In this document: one piece after another, positions 55,994 to 64,000 of the stretch
Layout: each line of letters begins with the position of its first letter
How positions within the stretch are numbered: the first letter of the stretch is position 1
Assembly (NCBI RefSeq): GCF_022227765.1
Contig: NZ_JAJMLZ010000004.1
Span: 124,001-188,000, forward strand
Direction: 5' to 3'
DNA from: Ectothiorhodospira shaposhnikovii
GTDB taxonomy: Bacteria; Pseudomonadota; Gammaproteobacteria; Ectothiorhodospirales; Ectothiorhodospiraceae
Length of the DNA stretch: 64,000 nucleotides
The notes under the pieces: generated by a model
What the model saw: the letters and a program-made list of their open reading frames with translations, nothing else
Database searches by the model: none
Told to the model about the DNA's origin: nothing
Made by a program: the position numbers and the translations under genes

Positions 55994-58165
55994 ATGCGTC
56001 ATACCCGATACGACAAGTCATCCCTGGTTCACGAGTCCCGCGAAGCCCTGGTGGCGCGTTTCACGCCTCCCGGCGGGGGGACCGACGTGCGTCTTTCCAT
56101 GGCCCTGACCCATGCCCTGGCCGAGCATGAGCGTCAGCCCCGGCAGCCCCATTGCCTGGATGTGGCCGAGAACCTGCGGGTACTGGGGGTGGACAAGGAC
56201 ACCCTGATCGCGGCCCTGTTGCTGGATGCCCATTTCGATGGCAGCCTTTCCGACGAGGATCTGTCCCGCCACTTCGGCGAGCCGGTGGCCCGGCTGGTGA
56301 AGAACGTGCATCTGCTCACCACCTTCCGCAGTGCTCCGGGTCAACTGGACGGCGCCCCTGAGCAGGCCGAGCGATTGCGCCGCATGTTGCTGGCGATGGT
56401 GGATGATGTGCGGGCGGTGCTCATCAAGCTGGCCTATCGCCTGCAGCATCTGCGACTGATGTCCCAGGAGCCGGATGCCCTGGCCCGGGCCTACGCCCGG
56501 GAGACCCAGGAAATCTTCACTCCCCTGGCCAACCGCCTGGGCGTGGCCCAGGTCAAGTGGGAGATGGAGGACCTGGCCTTCCGCATCCAGGACCCGGATC
56601 ACTACCGCATGGTGGCCAAGCTGCTGGAAGAAAGCCGGCTGGAGCGGGAACAGTACATTCAGGACTTCACCGAGCGTCTGCGTCGGGCGCTGGCGGAGGA
56701 GCAGGTGGAAGGGGAGGTGCGGGGGCGGCCCAAGCACATCTACAGCATCTGGAAGAAGATGGACCGCAAGCAGCTGGAGTTCCAGGATCTGTACGACCTG
56801 CGGGCGGTGCGGGTGATCGTCGACAAGGTCGCCACCTGCTACGCGGTGCTGGGGGTGGTGCATAGCCGCTGGCCCCATATACCCAAGGAGTTTGACGACT
56901 ACATCGCCAATCCCAAGGACAACGGCTATCAATCCCTGCACACGGCGGTGATCGGTCCCAATGGCAAGGTGGTGGAGGTACAGATCCGCACCCGCGACAT
57001 GGATGCCTTCGCCGAGTTGGGGGTGGCCGCCCATTGGCGCTACAAGGAAGGCGGACGGGAGGACCAGGCCCTGATGCGCGCCATCGCCTCCCTCCGACGC
57101 CTGCTGGAGCACCAGGAGGATGACCGGGAACTGCTGGAGGACTTCCGCTCCGAGCTGTTCCAGGACCGGGTCTTCGTGCTGACCCCCAGGGGGGATGTGG
57201 TGGATCTGCCCAAGGGCTCCACCCCGCTGGATTTTGCCTATGCCATCCACACCGAGGTGGGCCATCGCTGCCGGGGCGCCAAGGTCAACGGACGCATCGT
57301 GCCACTGACCCACGAGCTGCGCTCCGGCGAACGGGTCGAGGTTCTCACCACCCGTCAGGGCGGCCCCAGCCGGGACTGGATGAATCCCAACATGGGGTAT
57401 CTGCGCACCTCCCGGGCGCGGTCGAAGGCACGCAGCTGGTTCAAGCTCCAGGATCATGACAAGAACCTCCAGGAAGGACGCCAGATCCTGGAACGGGAGG
57501 CCCATCGCCAGGGCGTTGCCGAACCCGACATGGAGGAACTGATCCGGCGCTTCCACCAGCCCAGCCGGGAAGAGCTGCTGGTGGCCATCGGCGCCGGCGA
57601 GATCACGCCGGCCCAGCTTTCCAGTGCCCTTCAGGTGCCCATCACCCTGACCGCCGAGGAAACCCTCATGGGGCGGCGCAGCCGCCGTCCCGCGGACAAG
57701 GGCGGCAGCGGCGAAAAAGGGATCCAGATCCGGGGCGTGGGCAATCTGCTCACCCAGGTGGCCCGCTGCTGCCGCCCGGTGCCGGGAGATCCCATTGTCG
57801 GTTTCATCACCCGGGGCAAGGGTGTCACCATTCATCGGCGGGACTGTGTCAATATCCTGCGCATGCCCACCGAAAAGCGCTATCGCCTGGTGGAGGTGAG
57901 CTGGGGCGAGGAACGCCAGGCCTACCCGGTGGTGGTGCATGTGGAGGCCTTTGATCGTCAGGGGCTGTTGCGGGACATCACCCAGGTGCTGGCCAATGAT
58001 CGGGTCAATGTCCTGGCCGCCTCCACCCGTACCGACCCGGCGGAGCGCACCGTGACCATGGATCTGACCCTGGAGATCACCGATACGGGGCAACTCAGCA
58101 CGGTGATGGACAAGATCGGCGCCCTGCCGAACATCTTTGCGGTGAGACGGGTGGCCACCGGCTAG
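55994..58165 (+). CDS. relA: RelA-type (p)ppGpp synthetase
   Basis: Ribosome-linked synthetase of the alarmone in amino-acid starvation. ATG 55994 gives 723 residues; the frame is open to 55946. The N-terminal hydrolase domain is degenerate: the HD pair of SpoT is replaced (LLLDAHFDGSLSDEDLS), as expected for synthetase-only RelA. The synthetase domain has EFDDYIANPKDNGYQSLHTAV and VVEVQIRT; the TGS domain is VFVLTPRGDVVDLPKGSTPLDFAYAIH; a CC/zinc-finger domain (CCRPVPGDPIVGFITRGKGVTIHRRDC) and the C-terminal ACT domain follow. A TATACT lies just before the start. Confidence 0.96.
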   Translation: MRHTRYDKSSLVHESREALVARFTPPGGGTDVRLSMALTHALAEHERQPRQPHCLDVAENLRVLGVDKDTLIAALLLDAHFDGSLSDEDLSRHFGEPVARLVKNVHLLTTFRSAPGQLDGAPEQAERLRRMLLAMVDDVRAVLIKLAYRLQHLRLMSQEPDALARAYARETQEIFTPLANRLGVAQVKWEMEDLAFRIQDPDHYRMVAKLLEESRLEREQYIQDFTERLRRALAEEQVEGEVRGRPKHIYSIWKKMDRKQLEFQDLYDLRAVRVIVDKVATCYAVLGVVHSRWPHIPKEFDDYIANPKDNGYQSLHTAVIGPNGKVVEVQIRTRDMDAFAELGVAAHWRYKEGGREDQALMRAIASLRRLLEHQEDDRELLEDFRSELFQDRVFVLTPRGDVVDLPKGSTPLDFAYAIHTEVGHRCRGAKVNGRIVPLTHELRSGERVEVLTTRQGGPSRDWMNPNMGYLRTSRARSKARSWFKLQDHDKNLQEGRQILEREAHRQGVAEPDMEELIRRFHQPSREELLVAIGAGEITPAQLSSALQVPITLTAEETLMGRRSRRPADKGGSGEKGIQIRGVGNLLTQVARCCRPVPGDPIVGFITRGKGVTIHRRDCVNILRMPTEKRYRLVEVSWGEERQAYPVVVHVEAFDRQGLLRDITQVLANDRVNVLAASTRTDPAERTVTMDLTLEITDTGQLSTVMDKIGALPNIFAVRRVATG

Positions 58166-58189
58166 CCGATGCATCTGGAGGAGCCGTTT

Positions 58190-58807
58190 GTGAGATCCCT
58201 TGACCGATCCTGCCGATATCCGGCCGCCCTGGCGTTGCTGGTGTTGCTGTCGGGCTGTGCCGCCGTCCCCGACATGCGGCCGCCGCCCCGCACGCCCGTC
58301 CCGGCGCCCGCGCCTGTACCGCAGGCCCCGGCTCCGATCCCGGCCCCGGCCCCCCAGCCGGAGGTGCGTGCTCCCCAGGCCCCGGTGATTGCCGGCGACA
58401 CCCGGACCCAGCGTCCGTCCGCCGCCGAACCCGCGCGCCCGGTGCCGCCGGTCACCGCCCGGCCCCAGCAGCCTCCCGCCGTGGTGGCCCTGGCCGGGGA
58501 TGCGGACCGTCACATGGCCGCCGGCCAGCCCGAACGTGCCGCCGCCGCCCTGGAGCGGGCTCTGCGCATTGCCCCGGACGATGCCCGGCTTTGGCACCAG
58601 CTGGCCATGGTGCGGCTGCACCAGGGGCAGGCGGATGAGGCGGAGAGCCTGGCCGCCAAGTCCAACGGTCTGGCCAGAAGTGATCGTGCCCTGCAGTCGG
58701 ACAACTGGCGCATCATTGCCCAGGCCCGGCGTCTGCGGGGGGATGAACGGGGGGCCATGGAGGCCCTTGAGCGTGCCCGGGCGCTGCAACCGGGACGCAC
58801 CGGATGA
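58190..58807 (+). CDS. Proline-rich TPR lipoprotein
   Basis: 205 residues from GTG 58190, preferred over ATG 58169 because GGAGGAG (58177-58183) is six bases upstream and the signal peptide is better. The lipobox LLSGC places the lipidated Cys at 23. A long Pro/Ala linker (about residues 32-100, many PAPAP repeats) spans towards or across the cell wall, followed by two or three TPR-like helices (AAALERALRIAPDDARLWHQLAMVRLHQGQADEAE). Such proteins often sit beside relA/yoaA in this lineage; function unknown. 4-base overlap with the helicase gene. Confidence 0.8.
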   Translation: MRSLDRSCRYPAALALLVLLSGCAAVPDMRPPPRTPVPAPAPVPQAPAPIPAPAPQPEVRAPQAPVIAGDTRTQRPSAAEPARPVPPVTARPQQPPAVVALAGDADRHMAAGQPERAAAALERALRIAPDDARLWHQLAMVRLHQGQADEAESLAAKSNGLARSDRALQSDNWRIIAQARRLRGDERGAMEALERARALQPGRTG

Positions 58808-60744
58808 CCGGTCCGGGCGAGGCGGCCGAATGGCTCGGGGATGACGGCCCCCTGGCGAATGCCATCGAGGGCTTTCGTGCCCGTCTGCCCCAGCAGCAGA
58901 TGGCCGCCGCCGTGGCCCAGGCCCTGGAGGACCAGGATACCCTCGTGGTGGAAGCGGGGACCGGCGTGGGCAAGACCTTTGCCTATCTGGTGCCGGCCCT
59001 GCTCAGTGGTCGCAAGGTCATCGTCTCCACCGGCACCCGCAATCTGCAGGATCAGCTGTTTCACAAGGACCTGCCGCTGATCTGCCGGACGCTGGGGCTG
59101 TCGGTGCGCTGTGCCCTGCTCAAGGGGCGTTCGAACTATTTGTGCCCCCATCGCCTCCGCCTGACCGCGGCAGAAGGTCCGCAGCTGGAGGCCCGCCTGC
59201 ACGCCCCCCTGCGCCTGGTGGAACGCTGGGCGGCGGGAACCCGGACCGGAGATACCGCCGAACTGTCCCAACTGGCGGAGGATGCGGAGATCTGGCCCCG
59301 GGTGACCTCCACGGCGGACAACTGCCTGGGGACGGAGTGTCCCGAGTATGCGGGGTGTTACGTGTTGCGAGCCCGGCGTCGCGCCCAGGAGGCGGATCTG
59401 GTGGTGATCAATCACCACCTGCTGTTCGCGGACCTGGCACTCAAGGACGAGGGGTTTGGCGAGCTGCTGCCGGCGGCCGAGGCCTTCATCCTGGACGAGG
59501 CCCATCAGTTGCCGGAAGTGGCCGGCAGTTTCTTCGGTGTCAGTCTCAGCGCCAGGCAGTTGCTGGAACTGGCCCGGGATACGGTTTCCGAGCAGGTGAA
59601 CGAGGCCCCGGACATGCCCCAGTTACGGGAGCGTGCGAATGGGCTGGGCAAGGCGGTGAAGGATTTCCGGCTGGCCATGGGGGAGGGCATGCGCCGTGCT
59701 CCCTGGCCGGTGCTGGCGGCCACCCCCGGCATGGACGAGGCCCTGCAGGGCCTGCGCGCGGCCCTGGAGTCCCTGGCCGAGGCCCTGGCGGTGGCGGCGG
59801 AGCGGGGCAAGGGCCTGGAGGGGTGCGCCCGGCGAGCGCTGGATCAGATGCAGCGTCTGGCCCTGTTCGACGGCCCCCAGGAAGACGCGGTGCAGTGGTA
59901 CGAAACCTGGACCCGGACCTTCAGCCTGCATCTGACCCCGCTGGATGTGGCGGGATTGTTCCGCCAGCATCGCGGGGCCTGTGACAGCGCCTGGGTGTTC
60001 ACATCGGCCACCCTGTCGGTGGATGGCTGTTTTGATCACTTCAACCGGCGCCTGGGCCTCGGGGTGCCCCGTGGCCTGCAGTTGGACAGCCCGTTTGATT
60101 ATGCCGCCAATGCCCGGCTCTACATTCCCTCGGGACTGCCCGAACCCAATGACCCCGGTTATACGACAGCAATGGCGCAGGCGGTTCTGCCGGTGATCGA
60201 GGCCAACCCGGGTGGCACCTTCATGCTGTTCACCAGCCACAAGGCTCTGCAGGCCGCCGCCGCCTGGCTGTCCCGACGCCTGGATCGACCGGTTCTGGTA
60301 CAGGGTACCGCGCCCCGGCAGGAGCTGGTGGCGCGCTTTCGCGAGGCGGGCAACGGTGTCCTGCTGGGGGCGCAGAGTTTCTGGGAAGGGGTGGATGTGC
60401 GGGGGCGGGCGCTCAGTTGCGTGATCATCGACCGTCTGCCCTTTGCCTCGCCCGGTGATCCGGTGCTGGAAGCCCGCATGGAGGCCATCCGTCGCGAGGG
60501 CGGCAGCCCCTTCACGTCGTTGCAGATTCCCCAAGCGGTGATCGCCCTCAAGCAGGGGGTGGGCCGCCTGATCCGTGACCCGGATGACAAGGGGTTGCTG
60601 GTGCTGTGTGATCCCCGTCTGCAGACCAAATCCTATGGCCGCATCTTCATGAAAAGTCTGCCACCGGTGGGCCGGGTCCGGGATCTTGACCAGGCCCGGA
60701 CCTTCTTGCAGGGTCTGGGCGAGCCGTCCTGCCCGCAAGCCTGA
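58804..60744 (+). CDS. yoaA: DinG/YoaA-family iron-sulfur DNA helicase
   Basis: 646-residue XPD-like superfamily 2 helicase, 5'-3', involved in repair. Walker A EAGTGVGKTFAYLVP, four Fe-S cysteines spread over CALLKGRSNYLCPHRL and CLGTECPEYAGC, VVINHHLLFADL, DEAH box in FILDEAHQLPE, and C-terminal motifs VFTSATLS, FTSHKALQAA, GAQSFWEGVDVRG, QGVGRLIRDPDDKG. Size and features fit YoaA more than full DinG. ATGA overlap with the lipoprotein gene. Confidence 0.9.
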   Translation: MTGPGEAAEWLGDDGPLANAIEGFRARLPQQQMAAAVAQALEDQDTLVVEAGTGVGKTFAYLVPALLSGRKVIVSTGTRNLQDQLFHKDLPLICRTLGLSVRCALLKGRSNYLCPHRLRLTAAEGPQLEARLHAPLRLVERWAAGTRTGDTAELSQLAEDAEIWPRVTSTADNCLGTECPEYAGCYVLRARRRAQEADLVVINHHLLFADLALKDEGFGELLPAAEAFILDEAHQLPEVAGSFFGVSLSARQLLELARDTVSEQVNEAPDMPQLRERANGLGKAVKDFRLAMGEGMRRAPWPVLAATPGMDEALQGLRAALESLAEALAVAAERGKGLEGCARRALDQMQRLALFDGPQEDAVQWYETWTRTFSLHLTPLDVAGLFRQHRGACDSAWVFTSATLSVDGCFDHFNRRLGLGVPRGLQLDSPFDYAANARLYIPSGLPEPNDPGYTTAMAQAVLPVIEANPGGTFMLFTSHKALQAAAAWLSRRLDRPVLVQGTAPRQELVARFREAGNGVLLGAQSFWEGVDVRGRALSCVIIDRLPFASPGDPVLEARMEAIRREGGSPFTSLQIPQAVIALKQGVGRLIRDPDDKGLLVLCDPRLQTKSYGRIFMKSLPPVGRVRDLDQARTFLQGLGEPSCPQA

Positions 60745-60768
60745 ACCTTAAACCCGATCGAGTGCCTG

Positions 60769-61800
60769 ATGACCCCCTTTCACGCCCCCCTTGCCCGTCC
60801 CCTGACGGCCATCCTGCGTCACCGGCCCGAAGACTTCCTGGTGGAGGAGATCCCCGCGACCCTGCCCGAGGGGGAGGGTGAGCATGTCTGGCTGAGCATC
60901 CGCAAGCGGGGCATGAATACCGATACCGTCGCCGCCCTGTTGGGACGCATCGCCGGTGTGCCGCGCCGTGCCGTCGGGTATGCGGGCCGCAAGGACCGCC
61001 ATGCGGTGACCACCCAGTGGTTCAGCGTCCACCTGCCGGGTCGGGAGGCGCCGGTCTGGTCCGAACACCTGCCGCCGGAAGTGGAAGTCCTGGAGGCACG
61101 GCGACACCGCCGAAAGCTCCAGACCGGTCATCTGCAGGGCAACCGGTTCGTGCTGGTGCTACGTCGGTGCGAGGGGGATCGGGACGCGGCACAGGCCAGA
61201 CTGGCGATGATGCGACAGCGTGGAGTGCCCAACTTTTTCGGTGCCCAACGCTTTGGTCGTGACGGCGGCAATATCGCCAGGGCCGAGGCCCTGTTCCAGG
61301 GTACCCTGCAGGTACGCGACCAGAAGCTGCGGGGGATCTACCTGTCCGCGGCCCGTTCGGAGATCTTCAACCGCGTCCTGGCGGCCCGGCTTGAGGATGG
61401 GACCTGGGATCAGGCCCTGCCCGGTGATGCCCTGCAGCTGGATGGACGGGGCAGCTTCTTTATTTATCAGGAGGACGATCCCACGGTACCCGAGCGGCTG
61501 GCGGCCCAGGCCCTGCATGTGACCGGTCCCTTGTGGGGCCGGGGCGATCCGGCGACGATGGGGGCGGTGGCGGCGCTGGAGGCCGGTGTCGCGGCGACCG
61601 TGCCGGTTCTGGCCCGAGGGCTGGAGGCGGCGGGTCTGACCCAGGAACGGCGTGCCCTGCGCATCCGCCCACAGGCGCTGACCTGGGAGTGGGAGGAGGA
61701 ACAGACCCTGCGGCTGGGTTTCACGCTGCCCGCCGGCGCCTTTGCCACCACCCTGGTCGAGGTCTTCGCCGACACCGGGGCCGACGGCGGGGAGGGTTGA
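60769..61800 (+). CDS. truD: tRNA pseudouridine(13) synthase
   Basis: 343 residues (E. coli 349). The signature GYAGRKDRHAVTTQW has the catalytic Asp76. Other blocks are DFLVEEIPATLPEGEGEHVWLSI, HLQGNRFVLVLR, and VPNFFGAQRFGRDGGN. Modifies U13 of tRNA-Glu and others. Starts 24 bases after the helicase gene. Convergent with tsaB. Confidence 0.97.
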   Translation: MTPFHAPLARPLTAILRHRPEDFLVEEIPATLPEGEGEHVWLSIRKRGMNTDTVAALLGRIAGVPRRAVGYAGRKDRHAVTTQWFSVHLPGREAPVWSEHLPPEVEVLEARRHRRKLQTGHLQGNRFVLVLRRCEGDRDAAQARLAMMRQRGVPNFFGAQRFGRDGGNIARAEALFQGTLQVRDQKLRGIYLSAARSEIFNRVLAARLEDGTWDQALPGDALQLDGRGSFFIYQEDDPTVPERLAAQALHVTGPLWGRGDPATMGAVAALEAGVAATVPVLARGLEAAGLTQERRALRIRPQALTWEWEEEQTLRLGFTLPAGAFATTLVEVFADTGADGGEG

Positions 61801-61818
61801 CGTAAAAGAACCCTCCCG

Positions 61819-62511
61819 TCAGAGGGCTTGATGCCGGGGTTTTTCCGCCACCCGGTTGCGCAGGTACACCGGCAGGGCCGATTCCGCCGGGACCGCCCGG
61901 CCCCGGGTGAAATCCCGGGCGGCAAGCCGGGCCACCTCGGCGGCACTGGGCAGGGCGTCCGGCATCGGCCTTCCGCTCAGGCAGTCCCCGAAGCGGCTGG
62001 TCAGCACCGTCCCGTGGGCTGACCAGCCATGGCCCACCCCCAGCCAGCCCCGCCATTCCGGCAGGGGGGCATCCTCGGGGGGGCAGACCCGTTCCTCGCC
62101 TGCTGCGACGGCCAGGCCGTCCTCGTCTCCCCGGAAGGCGCCCCAGTAGACTTCTCCCATGCGCGCATCCAGGGCGGCCAGTACCTGGTCCGCCCCTTCA
62201 TCCAGACCCTGCTGGGCCAGTGCCGCCAGGGTGGAGACGGGCACTACCGGCAGATCGGCGGCAAAGGCGGCACCCTGGATCACCCCGACGGCGATCCGGA
62301 CCCCGGTAAAGGCCCCCGGCCCCCGGCCGAAGGCCAGGGCATCCAGCTGCCCCAGGGACAGGCCCGCCTCCGCCAGCAGCCCCTCCATCATGGGCAGGAT
62401 CAGGCGGGCATGAGCGCGGGGTTCCACCTCGAAACGGACCCAGACATCCCGGTCCAGGAGCAGGGCGGCGGAACAGGCCTCGGTGGCGGTTTCAATGGCC
62501 AGCAGTTTCAT
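61819..62511 (-). CDS. tsaB: tRNA t6A biosynthesis protein TsaB
   Basis: 230-residue ASKHA-fold scaffold of the TsaBDE complex that makes N6-threonylcarbamoyl-adenosine in tRNA. Typical start MKLLAIETATEACSAALLLD, HARLILPMMEGLLAEAGL, FGRGPGAFTGVRIAVGVIQGAAFAADLPVV. Overlaps the LOV gene stop by 4 bases (ATGA), so translation is coupled to a sensory gene. Confidence 0.96.
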   Translation of the reverse strand: MKLLAIETATEACSAALLLDRDVWVRFEVEPRAHARLILPMMEGLLAEAGLSLGQLDALAFGRGPGAFTGVRIAVGVIQGAAFAADLPVVPVSTLAALAQQGLDEGADQVLAALDARMGEVYWGAFRGDEDGLAVAAGEERVCPPEDAPLPEWRGWLGVGHGWSAHGTVLTSRFGDCLSGRPMPDALPSAAEVARLAARDFTRGRAVPAESALPVYLRNRVAEKPRHQAL

Positions 62512-62987
62512 TCGGGGTCTTCACCGGGGTGGTTGTGGGTCCGGGGCAGGGCACCGAGTCGGCTCAGTTCCCGGCGGGCGGCTTCCAGGGCCTGCTCGGC
62601 CTCCACCTGGTCGGTGATGTCCTTCTGGATGCCGATGTAGTAGGTCAGCCGGTCCTCGTCATTGAATACCGGCGTGATGCTCAGTTCGTTCCAGAACAGG
62701 CTGCCGTCCTTGCGGTAGTTGCGCAACCGCACCCGGCAGGGGATGCCGCGTTCCATGGCGTCGCGGATTTGCGCCAGGGCGGCCTGATCCCGATCATCGT
62801 TCTGCAGGAAACGACAGTCCTGGTACAGAATCTCATCGGCGCGATAACCGGTCAGCCGTTCAAAGCCTTCGTTCACGTAGATCAGGATGGTGTCCTCGCC
62901 CTCCCGCTCGGCAATGGTCACGCCGTCATTGCAGGCGTCCACCGCCAGGGCGAGCAGGGCGGGATCAATCAGACGTTCGCGTGCCAT
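62508..62987 (-). CDS. Short LOV (light-oxygen-voltage) domain protein
   Basis: 159-residue PAS protein with the LOV flavin signature and little else: photoactive Cys58 in QDCRFLQ, flavin-contacting Asn90 and Asn100 in LRNYRKDGSLFWNEL, and Gln121 in IGIQKDIT. The spacing is nearly the same as in the Bacillus photoreceptor YtvA. The residue before the cysteine is Asp57 in place of the usual Asn. A short helical tail (EQALEAARREL) may dimerise the domain; there is no output enzyme, so it is a short LOV. It starts 1 base after the Crp/Fnr gene stop and overlaps tsaB. A blue-light or redox sensor is inferred. Confidence 0.85.
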   Translation of the reverse strand: MARERLIDPALLALAVDACNDGVTIAEREGEDTILIYVNEGFERLTGYRADEILYQDCRFLQNDDRDQAALAQIRDAMERGIPCRVRLRNYRKDGSLFWNELSITPVFNDEDRLTYYIGIQKDITDQVEAEQALEAARRELSRLGALPRTHNHPGEDPE

Positions 62988-62988
62988 G

Positions 62989-63783
62989 TCAGATCCGGGA
63001 GAGGGATTCCGAGCCGCTCAGGGTCTCCAGGGCTTCCAGGTTGTGGAGATGGATGATGCCCGCCTTTTCGGACAGATAACCCCGTCGTTTCCAGTCGGCG
63101 AAGAACCGGCTGACAGTCTCCACCGTGAGGCCCAGCAGTTCACCGGTCTCGGTGCGGGACAGCGGCAGGGGCATGCTGGGGTAGTGGCCGTTCTTGGCCC
63201 GCCAGTAAAGCAGGAAGGTGGCGAGTCGTTCGCTGGCCTTTTTGGTGCCCAGTTCCAGGGCCAGGTTTTCCACCTGCTGCAGGGCCACTGCCCAGCGGGC
63301 CAGCAGGGCATGATTCAGGGTGGGATGTTCCGCCTGCAACTGCTTGAGCACCGGCAGCGGCAGGCGGCAGATCTGGACCGGGGTCAGGGTGGTGGCCGTG
63401 TGGTTGTAGGCAAGGCCCATCAAGCCTTCCGCCCCCATCACGTCTCCCCGGGTCAGCAGGCGCAGGATCTGGTCACGACCATTCACGGCGGTGCGGGTCA
63501 GCTTGATCACGCCGTCCTTGAGGGTGAACGCGGCGTTGGCCGCGGCACCTTCCCGGTAAAGAACATGACCCGCGGGCAGGTCCAGATGTTCCGCCGGGTT
63601 GTTGAGGCTGAACACCACCTCGTCCGGCAGGTCGCCGAACAGGCTGACACCCCTGACCGGACAGCGACGGCAGTCGTTGTCCATTTGGGGCGCCACGGGA
63701 CGACCCGGCAGGGCATGCTTGCGCCGCCGATGGGGAATCGCCGGGTCTTCAGCGCCCAGCATCGGATCACATGGGTTGGACAA
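62989..63783 (-). CDS. Crp/Fnr-family transcriptional regulator
   Basis: 264 residues from TTG 63783, supported by GGGGAG nine bases upstream; ATG 63762 is the alternative. Cyclic-nucleotide-binding-like beta-roll (HLDLPAGHVLYREGAAANAAFTLKDGVIKL), dimer helix and an HTH with FNR-like ETGELLGLTVETVSRFFADWKRRG. The N-terminus has C38-RR-C41, a remnant of the FNR iron-sulfur motif, but the third cysteine of FNR is absent; one more Cys occurs in VQICRLPL. Whether it holds a cluster is unclear. Lies between a heme-sensor gene and the LOV gene, so it may be the output of this sensory operon. Confidence 0.88.
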   Translation of the reverse strand: MSNPCDPMLGAEDPAIPHRRRKHALPGRPVAPQMDNDCRRCPVRGVSLFGDLPDEVVFSLNNPAEHLDLPAGHVLYREGAAANAAFTLKDGVIKLTRTAVNGRDQILRLLTRGDVMGAEGLMGLAYNHTATTLTPVQICRLPLPVLKQLQAEHPTLNHALLARWAVALQQVENLALELGTKKASERLATFLLYWRAKNGHYPSMPLPLSRTETGELLGLTVETVSRFFADWKRRGYLSEKAGIIHLHNLEALETLSGSESLSRI

Positions 63784-64000
63784 CGGTGAACGCTCCCCTT
63801 ATCTGACCTTCTTCATAGCCGCGGGCCTGGTCGTCGGGATACATGCGCAGCAGGGCATGTTCCACGTCATAGCGGATTTCCTGACCGTGGCAGGTCAGGC
63901 AGGCTTCGCCGACGGGGATGGCACGCATGTACCGGAACTCACGCACTTCCCCGCGCTGATAGATTTCGTAGAATTCCATGGTCTGAGGGGATTCCCCGGC
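63767..64000 (-). CDS. DUF3365/Tll0287-like heme-binding sensor domain, partial
   Basis: C-terminal 77 residues of a protein cut by the right window edge; the frame stays open past ATG 63979, so that is not the true start. FRYMRAIPVGEACLTCHGQEI holds a c-type CxxCH heme motif and IRGAFTVVQPM is the typical end of a DUF3365 domain. The domain is usually periplasmic and senses redox or small ligands. Overlaps the Crp/Fnr gene by 17 bases. Confidence 0.82.
   Translation of the reverse strand, partial: AGESPQTMEFYEIYQRGEVREFRYMRAIPVGEACLTCHGQEIRYDVEHALLRMYPDDQARGYEEGQIRGAFTVVQPM

Noticed and set aside
58308-58480. Repeat array of GCCCCGGC-type units that might suggest a CRISPR or satellite
   Set aside because: It codes for the Pro/Ala linker of the lipoprotein; there is no spacer structure. 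I saw no CRISPR array anywhere in the window.

Overview
The window looks like the chromosome of a high-GC gammaproteobacterium, probably of the Chromatiales/Ectothiorhodospiraceae type. The evidence is the classical order thrS-infC-rpmI-rplT-pheS-pheT-ihfA-merR, an RpfE-like gene beside recJ, a tesA/ybbA divergon, a GTP-type PEP carboxykinase, a cytochrome c' facing a cytochrome b561, and infC with an AUC start. The assignment is by gene content only. Coding density is high and no gene-free stretch exceeds about 300 bases.

Layout. 1-4376: part of a phage-like replication/nucleotide module (TOPRIM primase, two unknown genes, ATP-dependent DNA ligase, a small gene, guanylate kinase, a small gene). 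It is lower in GC in places and ends beside the 3' end of a tRNA-Val, a typical integration site. 4688-8476: orphan GspN-like protein, HDAC-type amidohydrolase, pckG. 8552-21155: a membrane-anchored LuxR-type regulator divergent from an operon coding for a secreted VWA protein, an ABC ATPase, an FtsX-type permease, an SUMF1/FGE-fold protein, a glycine-zipper lipoprotein, a coiled-coil lipoprotein and an S41 PDZ protease, followed by a secreted beta-propeller protein. The first five match, in order, the periplasmic half of the type VI secretion threonine-phosphorylation pathway (PpkA C-terminus, TagT, TagS, TagR, TagQ), but no kinase, phosphatase, Fha or T6SS gene is present. This is the most interesting part of the window. 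21251-23924: PepSY/flavodoxin reductase and a small membrane protein. 24193-31517: translation genes, ihfA and a MerR regulator. 31590-33142: tRNA-Pro and ampG. 33152-39736: a hybrid histidine kinase broken by a one-base frameshift, then RpfE-like and recJ in overlapping order. 39740-43827 (minus): two tandem mgtE genes and a glycosyltransferase. 43923-48304: ABC exporter with an AttH/CrtC-like lipoprotein. 48365-49565: cytochrome b561 and cytochrome c'. 49766-52120: chemoreceptor and HAD phosphatase. 52739-58165: tesA, ybbA, ybbP-like permease, relA. 58190-61800: TPR lipoprotein, DinG/YoaA helicase, truD. 61819-64000 (minus): a tight operon reading from the right edge: heme-binding c-type sensor domain (partial), Crp/Fnr regulator, a short LOV photoreceptor-like protein, and tsaB.

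Two groups of genes seem to act together beyond housekeeping: the TagTSRQ-like envelope system under a membrane LuxR regulator, and the right-end sensor operon (heme/redox, Crp-Fnr, light) ending in a tRNA-modification gene.
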